Below, piece after piece: positions 1 through 8,857 of a stretch of DNA of 13,458 nt. The DNA is taken from NCBI GenBank assembly GCA_024653405.1, contig JANLGB010000007.1, positions 2,443 to 15,900 of the forward strand, in the 5' to 3' direction. The notes beneath the pieces are model-generated. The model was not told where the DNA came from. It made no database searches and worked only from the letters and a program-made list of their open reading frames with translations. The DNA is from Candidatus Saccharicenans sp. (GTDB lineage: Bacteria; Acidobacteriota; Aminicenantia; Aminicenantales; Saccharicenantaceae). Made by a program: the position numbers and the translations under genes. How positions within the stretch are numbered: the stretch's first letter is position 1; the number at the start of each line of letters is the position of its first letter.

Positions 1-802
1 TGGCCCCGTCCGGGTTAAGAGTGAAATGCACGGCAGGGTTATTCCATTCATCAACTCCCCGCCTGACGGTCCTAAGGTCTTTTCCGGTGACGGTGGCCAC
101 CTTGCTGACCAGGTAGTACCCCTGGGCTCCACGCTTGGGGTCGGACTTGACCACCTCGGCATCCGCCGGGACTGTCCCACCGAATTCCCTGAGCAGGGTT
201 TCTTCGTCGGGAGCTGGCCCGGCTTTGACCAGCTTGAATTCCAGCACGGCCGTTACTTTGATCAGGTTCTTGACTCGGTCCGGGTCCTCGACTCCGGGCA
301 GTTCCACCACTATCCTGTCCGAACCCTGCCTCTGGATGATGGGTTCGGCCACGCCAAACTGGTCCACCCTGTTCCGGATGGTCTCCAGAGTCTGGGTAAC
401 GGCCAGGTCTCGCAGGTACTGGGCCGCTACCTGTTTCAGGCTGAAAACCAGGCGGTCAGCGCTGAAGGAATAGTCCCAGTCCCTGGTGTACTGCTCGATC
501 AGGTCTCGGGCTTTTCCCTCCTGGTCGACCGGGATTCCCCGGAAATAAAATCTCCCGGGTTTTTCCTTATTAGCTTCGAGGTAGGTGATATTGTTTTTCT
601 TGAAAACTTCTTCAAATCTTGACAGCTGCTGGTCTGTTTCCACGTTGATGGCATCTTCCGTCAGCACCTGGAGAACCAGGTGGGTGCCGCCTTTAAGGTC
701 CAGTCCGAGCTTGATTTTATCTTTGGGAGGATAGACCAGAAACAGAAACAGGCCGAGAACCGCTATGATGACAACCAGTTTCCATTGTAAGTTCTTTTTC
801 AT
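1..802 (-). CDS. secD: Protein translocase subunit SecD, N-terminal part (runs off left edge)
   Basis: SecD is an inner-membrane protein that works with SecF and YajC to help complete preprotein export through SecYEG using the proton motive force. The 267 residues in the window begin with a short Lys-rich segment and one membrane helix (about residues 8-25), followed by the family signature GLDLKGGTHLVLQV and most of the periplasmic P1 domain, including the VRVLD-type segment seen as TIRNRVDQFGVAEP. No stop occurs before position 1, so the RND-like C-terminal membrane domain lies outside. The start at 802 is preceded by a purine-rich AGAAGAGAG. It lies 37 bp after the yajC stop, as in the conserved tgt-yajC-secD-secF cluster; secF is expected just beyond the left edge. 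Identification is firm; completeness cannot be judged. Confidence 0.95.
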   Translation of the reverse strand, partial: MKKNLQWKLVVIIAVLGLFLFLVYPPKDKIKLGLDLKGGTHLVLQVLTEDAINVETDQQLSRFEEVFKKNNITYLEANKEKPGRFYFRGIPVDQEGKARDLIEQYTRDWDYSFSADRLVFSLKQVAAQYLRDLAVTQTLETIRNRVDQFGVAEPIIQRQGSDRIVVELPGVEDPDRVKNLIKVTAVLEFKLVKAGPAPDEETLLREFGGTVPADAEVVKSDPKRGAQGYYLVSKVATVTGKDLRTVRRGVDEWNNPAVHFTLNPDGA

Positions 803-839
803 CTTGACTAATCTCTCTTCTGGATTTGATTGGAGACAA

Positions 840-1187
840 TTAGCTGGATTCTTTGGCTTCAGTTTTTTCCTTGTCGGTCAGAATGATGGCCACGGCACTT
901 TTCAGGATGTCCACCTTGACGTTGGCCGCGATCTTAAGCTCAATCCGGTCGGGATGGACGTCCATGACCGTCCCGAAGATGCCGCCGCTGGTGATGATGC
1001 GGTCTCCGGGCTTAAGATTGGCCACCATCTGCTGGTGCTGTTTCTGCTTCTTTCTCTGGGGCATGATAATCAGCAGGTAGAAAATGACAAAAACCAGTAT
1101 AAAGGGCAGGAGTCCGACCAGCATGTTGCCCTGGCCGGAGGGTGTAGCCTGCTGCCCTGACAGGCCAACTAAGGTTAAAAAACTCAT
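840..1187 (-). CDS. yajC: Sec translocon accessory subunit YajC
   Basis: YajC is a small single-span membrane protein that associates with SecDF. This 115-residue protein has a glycine/glutamine-rich N-terminus, one strongly hydrophobic segment at about residues 22-41, then the family hallmark MPQRKKQKQHQQMVANLKPGDRI split across the membrane-cytosol boundary, with the KPGD and SGGIFGTV beta-strand motifs typical of the cytosolic domain. Length is normal for the family. The start is supported by AGGA at about 1195-1198, which overlaps the tgt stop codon, so translation is probably coupled to tgt. It sits between tgt and secD, the classical arrangement. Confidence 0.95.
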   Translation of the reverse strand: MSFLTLVGLSGQQATPSGQGNMLVGLLPFILVFVIFYLLIIMPQRKKQKQHQQMVANLKPGDRIITSGGIFGTVMDVHPDRIELKIAANVKVDILKSAVAIILTDKEKTEAKESS

Positions 1188-1196
1188 CTCTCTATC

Positions 1197-3385
<2,189 letters not shown>

Positions 3386-3388
<3 letters not shown>

Positions 3389-3423
3389 CTTTTTAGTAAA
3401 AACCTAATTGAAGGTCCTGTCAA
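3386..3423 (-). promoter_or_regulatory. Candidate promoter for the ychF-tgt-yajC-secD operon (leaderless)
   Basis: Read on the minus strand, a perfect -35 TTGACA (3423-3418) is followed by a 17-bp spacer and the -10-like TTTACT (3400-3395, 4 of 6 matches). Only six bases separate it from the ychF ATG (3388-3386), so transcription should begin at or next to the A of the start codon. No Shine-Dalgarno sequence precedes the ATG, consistent with a leaderless mRNA. The -10 is imperfect, so confidence is moderate. Confidence 0.55.
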
Positions 3424-3456
3424 GGGTGACCACGGATGCATTCCTTTATATATATA

Positions 3457-3485
3457 TTGAACCAGAGACTGAATTAGAGTATATT
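3457..3485 (+). promoter_or_regulatory. Promoter for lepB
   Basis: TTGAAC (3457-3462), a 17-bp spacer, then TATATT (3480-3485) form a near-consensus sigma70-type promoter. The expected transcription start is near 3492, giving a roughly 18-base leader that contains AGGAAG (3498-3503). An alternating TATATATATA tract lies just upstream of the -35 (about 3446-3457) and could aid melting or bind a regulator. Confidence 0.7.
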
Positions 3486-3509
3486 AACAAAAAATTAAGG
3501 AAGATAGCC

Positions 3510-4265
3510 ATGGTGATGCTTGGTAGAAAGTTCGATAAAGAAATAGAAGAAATTAAAGAAAAAGAGCCGGAAAAAAAGACTAAAAAGGACAAGAGCCTTT
3601 TCCGCGAATATTTCGAGCTGATTGCCGAAACGGCTGTCTTCGTATTTTTCGTCATGACCTATGTAGTCCAGGCCTTCCAGATCCCCACCGGCTCGATGGA
3701 ACCGACGCTTCTGGTGGGGGATTTTCTCCTGGTTAACAAATTCATATATGCCCGGCCCCAGAATGCGGTTGAGGCCTTCATCCTGCCTTCCAAGAAACTG
3801 GAAAGAAAGGATATCGTGGTTTTCAAGTGGCCCCGGGACCTGAGCAAGGACTTTGTCAAGCGGGTCATTGCCCTGGAGGGGGAGAAGGTTGAGATCAAGG
3901 ATAAAGAGGTGTTCATCAATGACCAACCGCTGGAAGAAGGCTACAAGGTCCATAACGATAGCCAAATCTTCCAGAAGGGTAATTTTTACCAGTACGACGA
4001 TGTCATCCGCGACAATTACGGCCCGGTGGTGGTGCCGCCCGGGCATGTGTTTGTCATGGGTGACAACCGCGATAACAGCCTGGACAGCCGCTACTGGAGC
4101 TTTCTGCCAACCAGTTATATCAAGGGCCGTCCCTGGCTGATTTATTTTTCCTACGAAGCTGAGAAGGATGCCTACCAGAAAAACGGGATTAAGGACAAGT
4201 TCCGGAAATTTTTCCGTTTCATATTCAAGACCCGCTGGAAGCGGATGCTGAAAGTTATCTTCTGA
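3510..4265 (+). CDS. lepB: Signal peptidase I
   Basis: LepB cleaves signal peptides from exported preproteins at the outer face of the inner membrane. With the ATG at 3510 the protein has 251 residues: a very charged Lys/Glu-rich cytosolic head (1-33), one membrane helix (about 36-56), nucleophile Ser62 in GSMEPTL (box B), general-base Lys117 in DFVKRVIALEGE (box D), and GDNRDNSLDSR (184-194, box E). The C-terminus ends in an unusual basic-aromatic tail (KFRKFFRF, then KTRWKRMLK). The start is chosen because AGGAAG lies 6 bp upstream and a near-consensus promoter ends at 3485; an in-frame upstream TTG at 3408 would put the promoter inside the gene. It is divergent from the operon holding yajC and secD, so two export functions flank one promoter region. 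Confidence 0.95.
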   Translation: MVMLGRKFDKEIEEIKEKEPEKKTKKDKSLFREYFELIAETAVFVFFVMTYVVQAFQIPTGSMEPTLLVGDFLLVNKFIYARPQNAVEAFILPSKKLERKDIVVFKWPRDLSKDFVKRVIALEGEKVEIKDKEVFINDQPLEEGYKVHNDSQIFQKGNFYQYDDVIRDNYGPVVVPPGHVFVMGDNRDNSLDSRYWSFLPTSYIKGRPWLIYFSYEAEKDAYQKNGIKDKFRKFFRFIFKTRWKRMLKVIF

Positions 4266-4292
4266 GCACCGCTCCAATCCGCCAGAAAACTG

Positions 4293-4321
4293 TTGACCCC
4301 TCCCGCCTTCTGCAATAAGAT
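4293..4321 (+). promoter_or_regulatory. Candidate promoter for the DUF62 gene and recD2
   Basis: TTGACC (4293-4298), a 17-bp spacer and TAAGAT (4316-4321, 4 of 6 matches) lie in the 79-bp gap after lepB, with the predicted start about 17 bases before the ATG at 4345. The -35 is strong and the -10 weak. No clear terminator for lepB precedes it, so read-through is possible. Confidence 0.45.
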
Positions 4322-4344
4322 TATTCCGGCCGGACAAAAAGCCA

Positions 4345-5142
4345 ATGGGCAAGAGCTGTATCGGGCTGCTGACCGATTTTGGTAACCGTGATTATTTTGT
4401 GGCTTCTCTCAAGGGGGTAATCCTGTCCATCAATCCTGACTGCACCATCGTTGATATCAGCCACGAGGTGCCTGATTACGACCTCCAAGCCGCGGCCTTC
4501 ATCATCTGGGCCTGCTACCGTTTTTTCCCCCGCGGCACCATCTTCCTGGTGGTGGTCGACCCCGGGGTGGGCAGCGAGCGACGGCTTCTTCTGGTAAGGG
4601 CCGGGCCGCGTTATTTTATCGCCCCGGACAACGGAGTGCTGACGTTGATTTACAAAGAAGAAAAAGCAGAAGTCCTGGAGATAACCGGGAGCCGGTTTTA
4701 TCTCACCGACCGCCGGACGAGTTTTGAAGGACGCGACCGAATGGCCCCAGTGGCGGCCTGGGTGAGCCTGGGCCTGCCGCCGCTTGAACTGGGGCGTCCG
4801 GCTGCTTCTCCCCGCTTTTTGGAATTGCCCGAACCACAGTTAAAGAGCCGGGAAATCCAGGGCCAGATCCTTTACCGTGACAAGTTCGGTAATCTCATTA
4901 CCAATTTAAGCCAGCAGCTGGTAGCTCAATTTCTCGACCGCAACTGTGGGGCCAACCCGGTGCTGCTGGCCGGAAAGAAAAAGATCTCGGAAATGGCCGC
5001 CGCCTATTCCTCCGCCGGCCCCGACCGGCCGTTCTTTATCATCAACAGCCTGGGGCTGCTGGAAATAGCTCTTTTCAGGAAGCCGGCGGCCGAAGTGCTG
5101 GGCCTGGAACCCGGAGATCCGGTCATCCTGAAAGCCGACTGA
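4345..5142 (+). CDS. DUF62-family S-adenosylmethionine hydrolase with altered catalytic triad
   Basis: DUF62 enzymes (SAM hydroxide adenosyltransferases, relatives of fluorinase and chlorinase) split SAM with water into adenosine and methionine. The 265-residue protein shows the family motifs in order: LLTDFG (8-13), VDPGVGSERR (71-80), APDNG (93-97), FEGRD (127-131), DKFGNLITN, and the C-terminal NSLGLLEIAL with GDPVIL. Of the Asp-Arg-His triad described for this family, Asp72 and Arg79 are present, but the position that is normally His (FHGRD) is Glu128, encoded by GAA at 4726-4728. The neighbouring Ile-Phe is Arg-Met. The fold and SAM binding look intact, so activity may be changed rather than lost (inference). 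The ribosome site is weak. recD2 follows 29 bp downstream and is probably cotranscribed. Confidence 0.88.
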   Translation: MGKSCIGLLTDFGNRDYFVASLKGVILSINPDCTIVDISHEVPDYDLQAAAFIIWACYRFFPRGTIFLVVVDPGVGSERRLLLVRAGPRYFIAPDNGVLTLIYKEEKAEVLEITGSRFYLTDRRTSFEGRDRMAPVAAWVSLGLPPLELGRPAASPRFLELPEPQLKSREIQGQILYRDKFGNLITNLSQQLVAQFLDRNCGANPVLLAGKKKISEMAAAYSSAGPDRPFFIINSLGLLEIALFRKPAAEVLGLEPGDPVILKAD

Positions 5143-5171
5143 TGGTTTTATTATGGAGAGCCTGACCGCCG

Positions 5172-7355
5172 ATGGAATGCCTTGAAGGAACGGTTGAACA
5201 GATAATTTTCTACAACCCGGAAAACGGCTATACGGTCTTCAAGATCGGAACCGAAAACGGAGAAATTACCGTAGTCGGCAACTTCCCCCCACTTTCGCCG
5301 GGAGAATGCCTGAAGCTGACCGGCCGCTGGGAAAAGAACGCCAGATTCGGTCCCCAGTTCCAGATGGAATCATTCAGCCTGACTCTGCCCAGCTCGGTTA
5401 GCGGCGTGGAGAGATTTCTGGCTTCGGGCCTGATCCGGGGAGTGGGACCGGTGCTGGCTCACCGGATCGTCCAGAAGTTCGGCGAACGGACGGTGGAGAT
5501 TCTCAACAGCTCACCGGAAAAATTAAAAGAAGTGGAGGGCATCGGCCAGAAAAAACTGGCTGAAATCCTCAAGTCGTGGGAAGAACACCGCGAAATCCGC
5601 GACCTGATTATTTTCCTCCAGGCTCACCGGATTTCTACCACCCTGGCCTACAAAATTTACCGCACCTACGGCCAGGCCGCCTTTGAAGTCCTGAAACGGA
5701 ATCCCTATCAACTATGCCTGGACATCTGGGGGGTGGGCTTCAAGACGGCCGACCAGATTGCTTTGAAGCTCGGCCTGCCGGCTGATTCCCTGGAACGAGT
5801 CAAAGCTTTCATTCTTTATCTCCTGGAAAAGGATAATGAACAGGGCCATGTTTTTTCCGATGAGTCAGAGGTTAGGGAGAAATGCTGCCAGGAATTACAG
5901 GTTGACCCGGCCCGGGTGGAGCGGGCCCTGGAGGAATTATTGAGCCAGCAGGCTCTTATCCGGGAAAAGATTGACGGTAGTTCCGGGCTTTATCTTCCTT
6001 TTTTCTACCAGGCCCAGGAAGAAGTAGCCCGGATTGTCGCCCGCCTGGCTTCTCAGCCTGCGCCTCCACCAGACTTTTCTCCAGAAGAAAAAATTGCCGA
6101 GGTAGAAAAGAAAACAGGTCTGCAGTTTTCTCCGCAGCAGAAAAAGGCCATCATCAGCAGCCTGCAGAAAAAAATAATCATCATCACCGGTGGCCCGGGC
6201 ACCGGCAAAACCACCATTGTCCGGGCCATGGTGGAAATATTCGAGAGCTGGCAGAAAAGAATTCTGCTGGCTGCTCCCACCGGTCGGGCGGCCAAGCGCC
6301 TGGCTGAAACCACCGGGCGGGAAGCCAAGACCATTCACCGCCTGCTGGAATTCCAGCCGAAGGAGGGACGGTTCAAGCGGGGGCCCGGTTATTCACTGAA
6401 AGGCGGGGCCCTCATCGTGGACGAGGTTTCCATGGTCGACCTGCCGCTGATGTACCATCTGCTGCGGGCGATTCCCCCGGAGATGAGGTTGATTCTGGTG
6501 GGTGATAAGGACCAGCTCCCTCCAGTCGGTCCCGGAAACCTTCTCCGGGATTTGATCGATTCGGGCCTGGTCGAAGTCATCAGGCTGGAGGAAATATTTC
6601 GCCAGGCCGGGGAGAGCCTGATTGTGGTCAATGCCCATAGAATTAACCGCGGGCAATCTCTGGTTTATCCCCGGCGAGGTGACCCCGAGTCCGATTTTTA
6701 TTTTTTCCACCAGGAAGACGAAGCCAAGGTTTTCCAGCTGGTCCTGAAACTCTGCCAGCATAACATTCCCCGCCGCCTGGGCTTAAGCCCGCTGTCCACC
6801 CAGATTCAGGTGATAACACCGATGTACCGTGGACTGGCCGGGGTAGATAATCTCAACCAGGAACTGCAGAAAGTCCTGAATCCAGGAAGTCACGGCCTAA
6901 AAGTCGGCCAGAAGGAATTCCGGGTCAGGGACAAGGTCATGCAGGTCAGGAATGATTACGAAAAAGAAGTCTTCAACGGAGACCTGGGAACGGTGGTCCA
7001 GGTGGACCCGGAACGATTCGGCCTACTGGTTGACTTCGACGGCCGGCTGGTCTCTTACGAGAAGGATGAACTGGTCGACCTGGTGCTGGCTTATGCCATC
7101 TCGGTTCACAAGGCCCAGGGAAATGAATACCAGGCCGTGGTCATGCCCCTGCTGACCCAGCATTACATAATGCTGCAGAGGAATTTATTCTACACCGCTC
7201 TGACCCGGGCCCGGAAGTTGAGCATCATTATTGGTTCCTACCGGGCGCTGCACATTGCCATCAAGAACGACAAACCGATTCAACGCAACTGTCGCTTGAA
7301 AGAAAAGCTCCTGGAAATCAGTCGCGGCCGGGAACCCAACTTTCAGTTGTTTTAA
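5172..7355 (+). CDS. recD2: RecD2-type SF1 DNA helicase
   Basis: RecD2 is a 5'-3' superfamily 1 helicase found in bacteria, often without RecBC, linked to DNA repair and replication-fork maintenance. The 727-residue protein has an N-terminal OB-like segment (about 1-70), three helix-hairpin-helix-like stretches (around 85-104, 119-136 and 184-202: GLIRGVGP, VEGIGQKK, IWGVGFKTADQ), then the helicase core: Walker A GGPGTGKTT (340-348), DEVSMVD (417-423), GDKDQLPPVGPG (444-455), FRQ (476-478), SH3-like region near 580-640, VHKAQGNEY (645-653) and LFYTALTRARK (672-682). The length and long N-terminal extension fit RecD2 rather than RecD of RecBCD. A GGAGAG (5155-5160) lies 11 bp before the ATG. 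The only close partner is the DUF62 gene upstream, with no obvious functional link. Confidence 0.95.
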   Translation: MECLEGTVEQIIFYNPENGYTVFKIGTENGEITVVGNFPPLSPGECLKLTGRWEKNARFGPQFQMESFSLTLPSSVSGVERFLASGLIRGVGPVLAHRIVQKFGERTVEILNSSPEKLKEVEGIGQKKLAEILKSWEEHREIRDLIIFLQAHRISTTLAYKIYRTYGQAAFEVLKRNPYQLCLDIWGVGFKTADQIALKLGLPADSLERVKAFILYLLEKDNEQGHVFSDESEVREKCCQELQVDPARVERALEELLSQQALIREKIDGSSGLYLPFFYQAQEEVARIVARLASQPAPPPDFSPEEKIAEVEKKTGLQFSPQQKKAIISSLQKKIIIITGGPGTGKTTIVRAMVEIFESWQKRILLAAPTGRAAKRLAETTGREAKTIHRLLEFQPKEGRFKRGPGYSLKGGALIVDEVSMVDLPLMYHLLRAIPPEMRLILVGDKDQLPPVGPGNLLRDLIDSGLVEVIRLEEIFRQAGESLIVVNAHRINRGQSLVYPRRGDPESDFYFFHQEDEAKVFQLVLKLCQHNIPRRLGLSPLSTQIQVITPMYRGLAGVDNLNQELQKVLNPGSHGLKVGQKEFRVRDKVMQVRNDYEKEVFNGDLGTVVQVDPERFGLLVDFDGRLVSYEKDELVDLVLAYAISVHKAQGNEYQAVVMPLLTQHYIMLQRNLFYTALTRARKLSIIIGSYRALHIAIKNDKPIQRNCRLKEKLLEISRGREPNFQLF

Positions 7356-7374
7356 TTCTCGGGTAGTTTATAAT
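7347..7374 (+). promoter_or_regulatory. Candidate promoter for the rubredoxin gene
   Basis: A perfect -10 TATAAT (7369-7374) is preceded, with a 16-bp spacer, by TTGTTT (7347-7352, 3 of 6 matches). It overlaps the end of recD2 and would start transcription near 7381, just ahead of the strong ribosome site of the rubredoxin gene. This gives the redox genes their own expression apart from recD2. Confidence 0.55.
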
Positions 7375-7386
7375 AGGGTTTAACAG

Positions 7387-7394
7387 AAAGGAGG
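7387..7394 (+). promoter_or_regulatory. Strong ribosome binding site of the rubredoxin gene
   Basis: AAAGGAGG ends ten bases before the ATG at 7405. It is the best anti-Shine-Dalgarno match in the window and fixes the start of this very short gene, suggesting high expression. Confidence 0.8.
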
Positions 7395-7404
7395 AAAACT
7401 GAAG

Positions 7405-7566
7405 ATGGAAAAATGGGAATGCACAGCCTGCGGTTATGTCTATGACCCGGAAGTCGGAGACCCCGACCACGACATTCCGCCCGGCACTCCGTTTGAGTCA
7501 TTGCCGGATGACTGGGTCTGTCCTCAGTGCGGAGTGGGCAAGGAGTTTTTTCAGAAGTTATCCTGA
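7405..7566 (+). CDS. Rubredoxin
   Basis: Rubredoxin is a small cytosolic electron carrier with one iron held by four cysteines. The 53-residue protein has both CxxC knuckles, C6-TA-C9-GYVYDP and C39-PQ-C42-GVGK, plus the conserved DPEVGDP turn, [17 protein letters not shown] and aromatic core residues (Trp4, Tyr11, Tyr13, Phe30, Trp37). Length and spacing are exactly those of classical anaerobe rubredoxins. It has its own likely promoter and a near-perfect ribosome site. The flavoprotein 36 bp downstream is its probable reductase. In anaerobes such pairs feed superoxide reductase, rubrerythrin or flavodiiron proteins; none of these is in the window. Confidence 0.97.
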   Translation: MEKWECTACGYVYDPEVGDPDHDIPPGTPFESLPDDWVCPQCGVGKEFFQKLS

Positions 7567-7602
7567 GAATGAACCACTAAGAGCAAGCTGAAAGTTAACC
7601 AG

Positions 7603-8820
7603 ATGCGAGTAGTCATTCTCGGCAACGGGCTAGCCGGGACCATCAGCGGTAAAACCATCCGGGAGCTGGACTCGGCTGCAGAAGTAATAATCTGCGGGGA
7701 GGAAAAGTATCCCTATTACCCGAGGCCTAACCTGATCGATTTCCTGGCTGGGCAGATACCACTGGAAAAAGTGTTTGCTTTCGCCGAGGGTTGGGCCGAG
7801 AGACAAAGGCTGCAGATCGAGCTGGGAGTGAGGGCCGTGGCCATCGATCCTTCTGGACCGGTGGTGAAGTTCGAGGATGGTCGGAAACTCGCTGCCGATT
7901 ATCTGGTCTTAGCCACCGGGGCCTGTCCCTTTACTCCGCCTCTTCCAGGCTTAGATAAAAGTGGCCTTTTCACCATCAGGACACTGGATGATGTCCTGGA
8001 GTTGCTGGAGGTCATCAAGTCCGGTCCGGAGGTGGTGATTCTTGGCGGCGGATTGTTGGGGCTGGAACTGGCCCGGGCTCTTAAATTGAGGGGCGTGGAT
8101 CAGCTCTCGGTGATTGAAGTCTTCAGCCGGCTGCTACCCAGACAACTCGACGAAACCGGCGCTGGCCTGTTGCAGGCCAGCCTGGAAAAAACCGGGATCA
8201 GGTTTTTCATTGGCCGGGAAGCCGTTGAAATTCTTGGAGATGGCCGGGTGAGTGGGGTTCGCTTGAAGGATGGGCAGATACTCCCGGCTGGGGTGGTAAT
8301 CATAGCGGCGGGAGTGAAACCGAGGTTGGACCTGGCCCGGGCGGCCGGACTGCCCTGCGGGCGGGGAGTGGTCGTGGATGATTACCTCCGGACCGGACAG
8401 GAACGGATTTATGCTGCCGGCGATGTGGCTGAGCACCGGGGCCGGGTCTACGGATTGATACCGGCAGCCTTTGACCAGGCCCGGACCCTGGCCTACAACC
8501 TCTGCGGTCAGAGCAAGAAGTATGAAGGCACCATTCCGGCCAGCACTCTCAAGGTGGTGGGAATTTACCTGACCTCAATAGGACTAGTGGCCCCGGAAGA
8601 CAAGGGCTACGAAGTCCTGGCCGACTATAAACCCGAACTTGGTCTTTATAGGAAGCTGGTGCTCAAAAACGAGGCGGTGGTCGGGGCCATTTGGCTTGGC
8701 ACCAAGAAAGGGGCCCAGGAAATCAGCCGCCTCATTCAATCAGGAAAGAAAATAGGTGAGTTCAAGAGCCAGATTCTGGAAGACAATTTCGATTTTTCCA
8801 GACTCTTTCAGGAAAGTTGA
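7603..8820 (+). CDS. FAD/NAD(P)-dependent oxidoreductase, probable NAD(P)H:rubredoxin reductase
   Basis: This 405-residue flavoprotein belongs to the two-dinucleotide-binding-domain disulfide-reductase superfamily, in the branch holding rubredoxin reductase (NROR) and the NirB N-terminal module. Visible are the FAD-binding GNGLAG (7-12), the PYYPRPNLIDFLAG segment typical of this branch, VLATGACP (102-109), a second nucleotide site GGGLLG (148-153), and the flavin-binding IYAAGDVAE (269-277). There is no redox-active CxxxxC, so it is not a thiol reductase. The rubredoxin gene immediately upstream makes electron transfer from NAD(P)H to rubredoxin the most likely role (inference from context). 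The ribosome site is poor, so translation may depend on the upstream gene. Alternatives are a ferredoxin or nitrite-reductase-type partner flavoprotein. Confidence 0.85.
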   Translation: MRVVILGNGLAGTISGKTIRELDSAAEVIICGEEKYPYYPRPNLIDFLAGQIPLEKVFAFAEGWAERQRLQIELGVRAVAIDPSGPVVKFEDGRKLAADYLVLATGACPFTPPLPGLDKSGLFTIRTLDDVLELLEVIKSGPEVVILGGGLLGLELARALKLRGVDQLSVIEVFSRLLPRQLDETGAGLLQASLEKTGIRFFIGREAVEILGDGRVSGVRLKDGQILPAGVVIIAAGVKPRLDLARAAGLPCGRGVVVDDYLRTGQERIYAAGDVAEHRGRVYGLIPAAFDQARTLAYNLCGQSKKYEGTIPASTLKVVGIYLTSIGLVAPEDKGYEVLADYKPELGLYRKLVLKNEAVVGAIWLGTKKGAQEISRLIQSGKKIGEFKSQILEDNFDFSRLFQES

Positions 8821-8857
8821 TAAACGGGATTTTTATACTGATTGACGGGAGAAGCTC

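Noticed and set aside
26..622. Long open frame on the plus strand opposite secD (198 codons)
   Set aside because: The minus strand encodes SecD with clear signatures; the plus frame shows no family motif or ribosome site.
3446..3457. TATATATATA tract as a microsatellite or origin-like element
   Set aside because: Only about five to six dinucleotide units between divergent promoters; no DnaA boxes or iterons nearby.
3408..3509. Upstream in-frame TTG start that would lengthen lepB by 34 residues
   Set aside because: It would place a near-consensus promoter and the AGGAAG ribosome site inside the gene, and the added residues do not resemble signal peptidase.
3495..4352. Long open frame on the minus strand opposite lepB (285 codons)
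   Set aside because: The plus-strand frame encodes a complete signal peptidase with all catalytic boxes; the antisense frame has no recognisable motif and is a codon-bias shadow.
7337..7353. Possible terminator hairpin CAACT-TTC-AGTTG followed by TTTT at the end of recD2
   Set aside because: The stem is only five AT-rich pairs, lies within the last codons of recD2 and overlaps the next promoter; too weak to call.
8834..8839. TATACT as a -10 for the barrel-protein gene
   Set aside because: No acceptable -35 or extended -10 accompanies it, so it cannot be told from chance.
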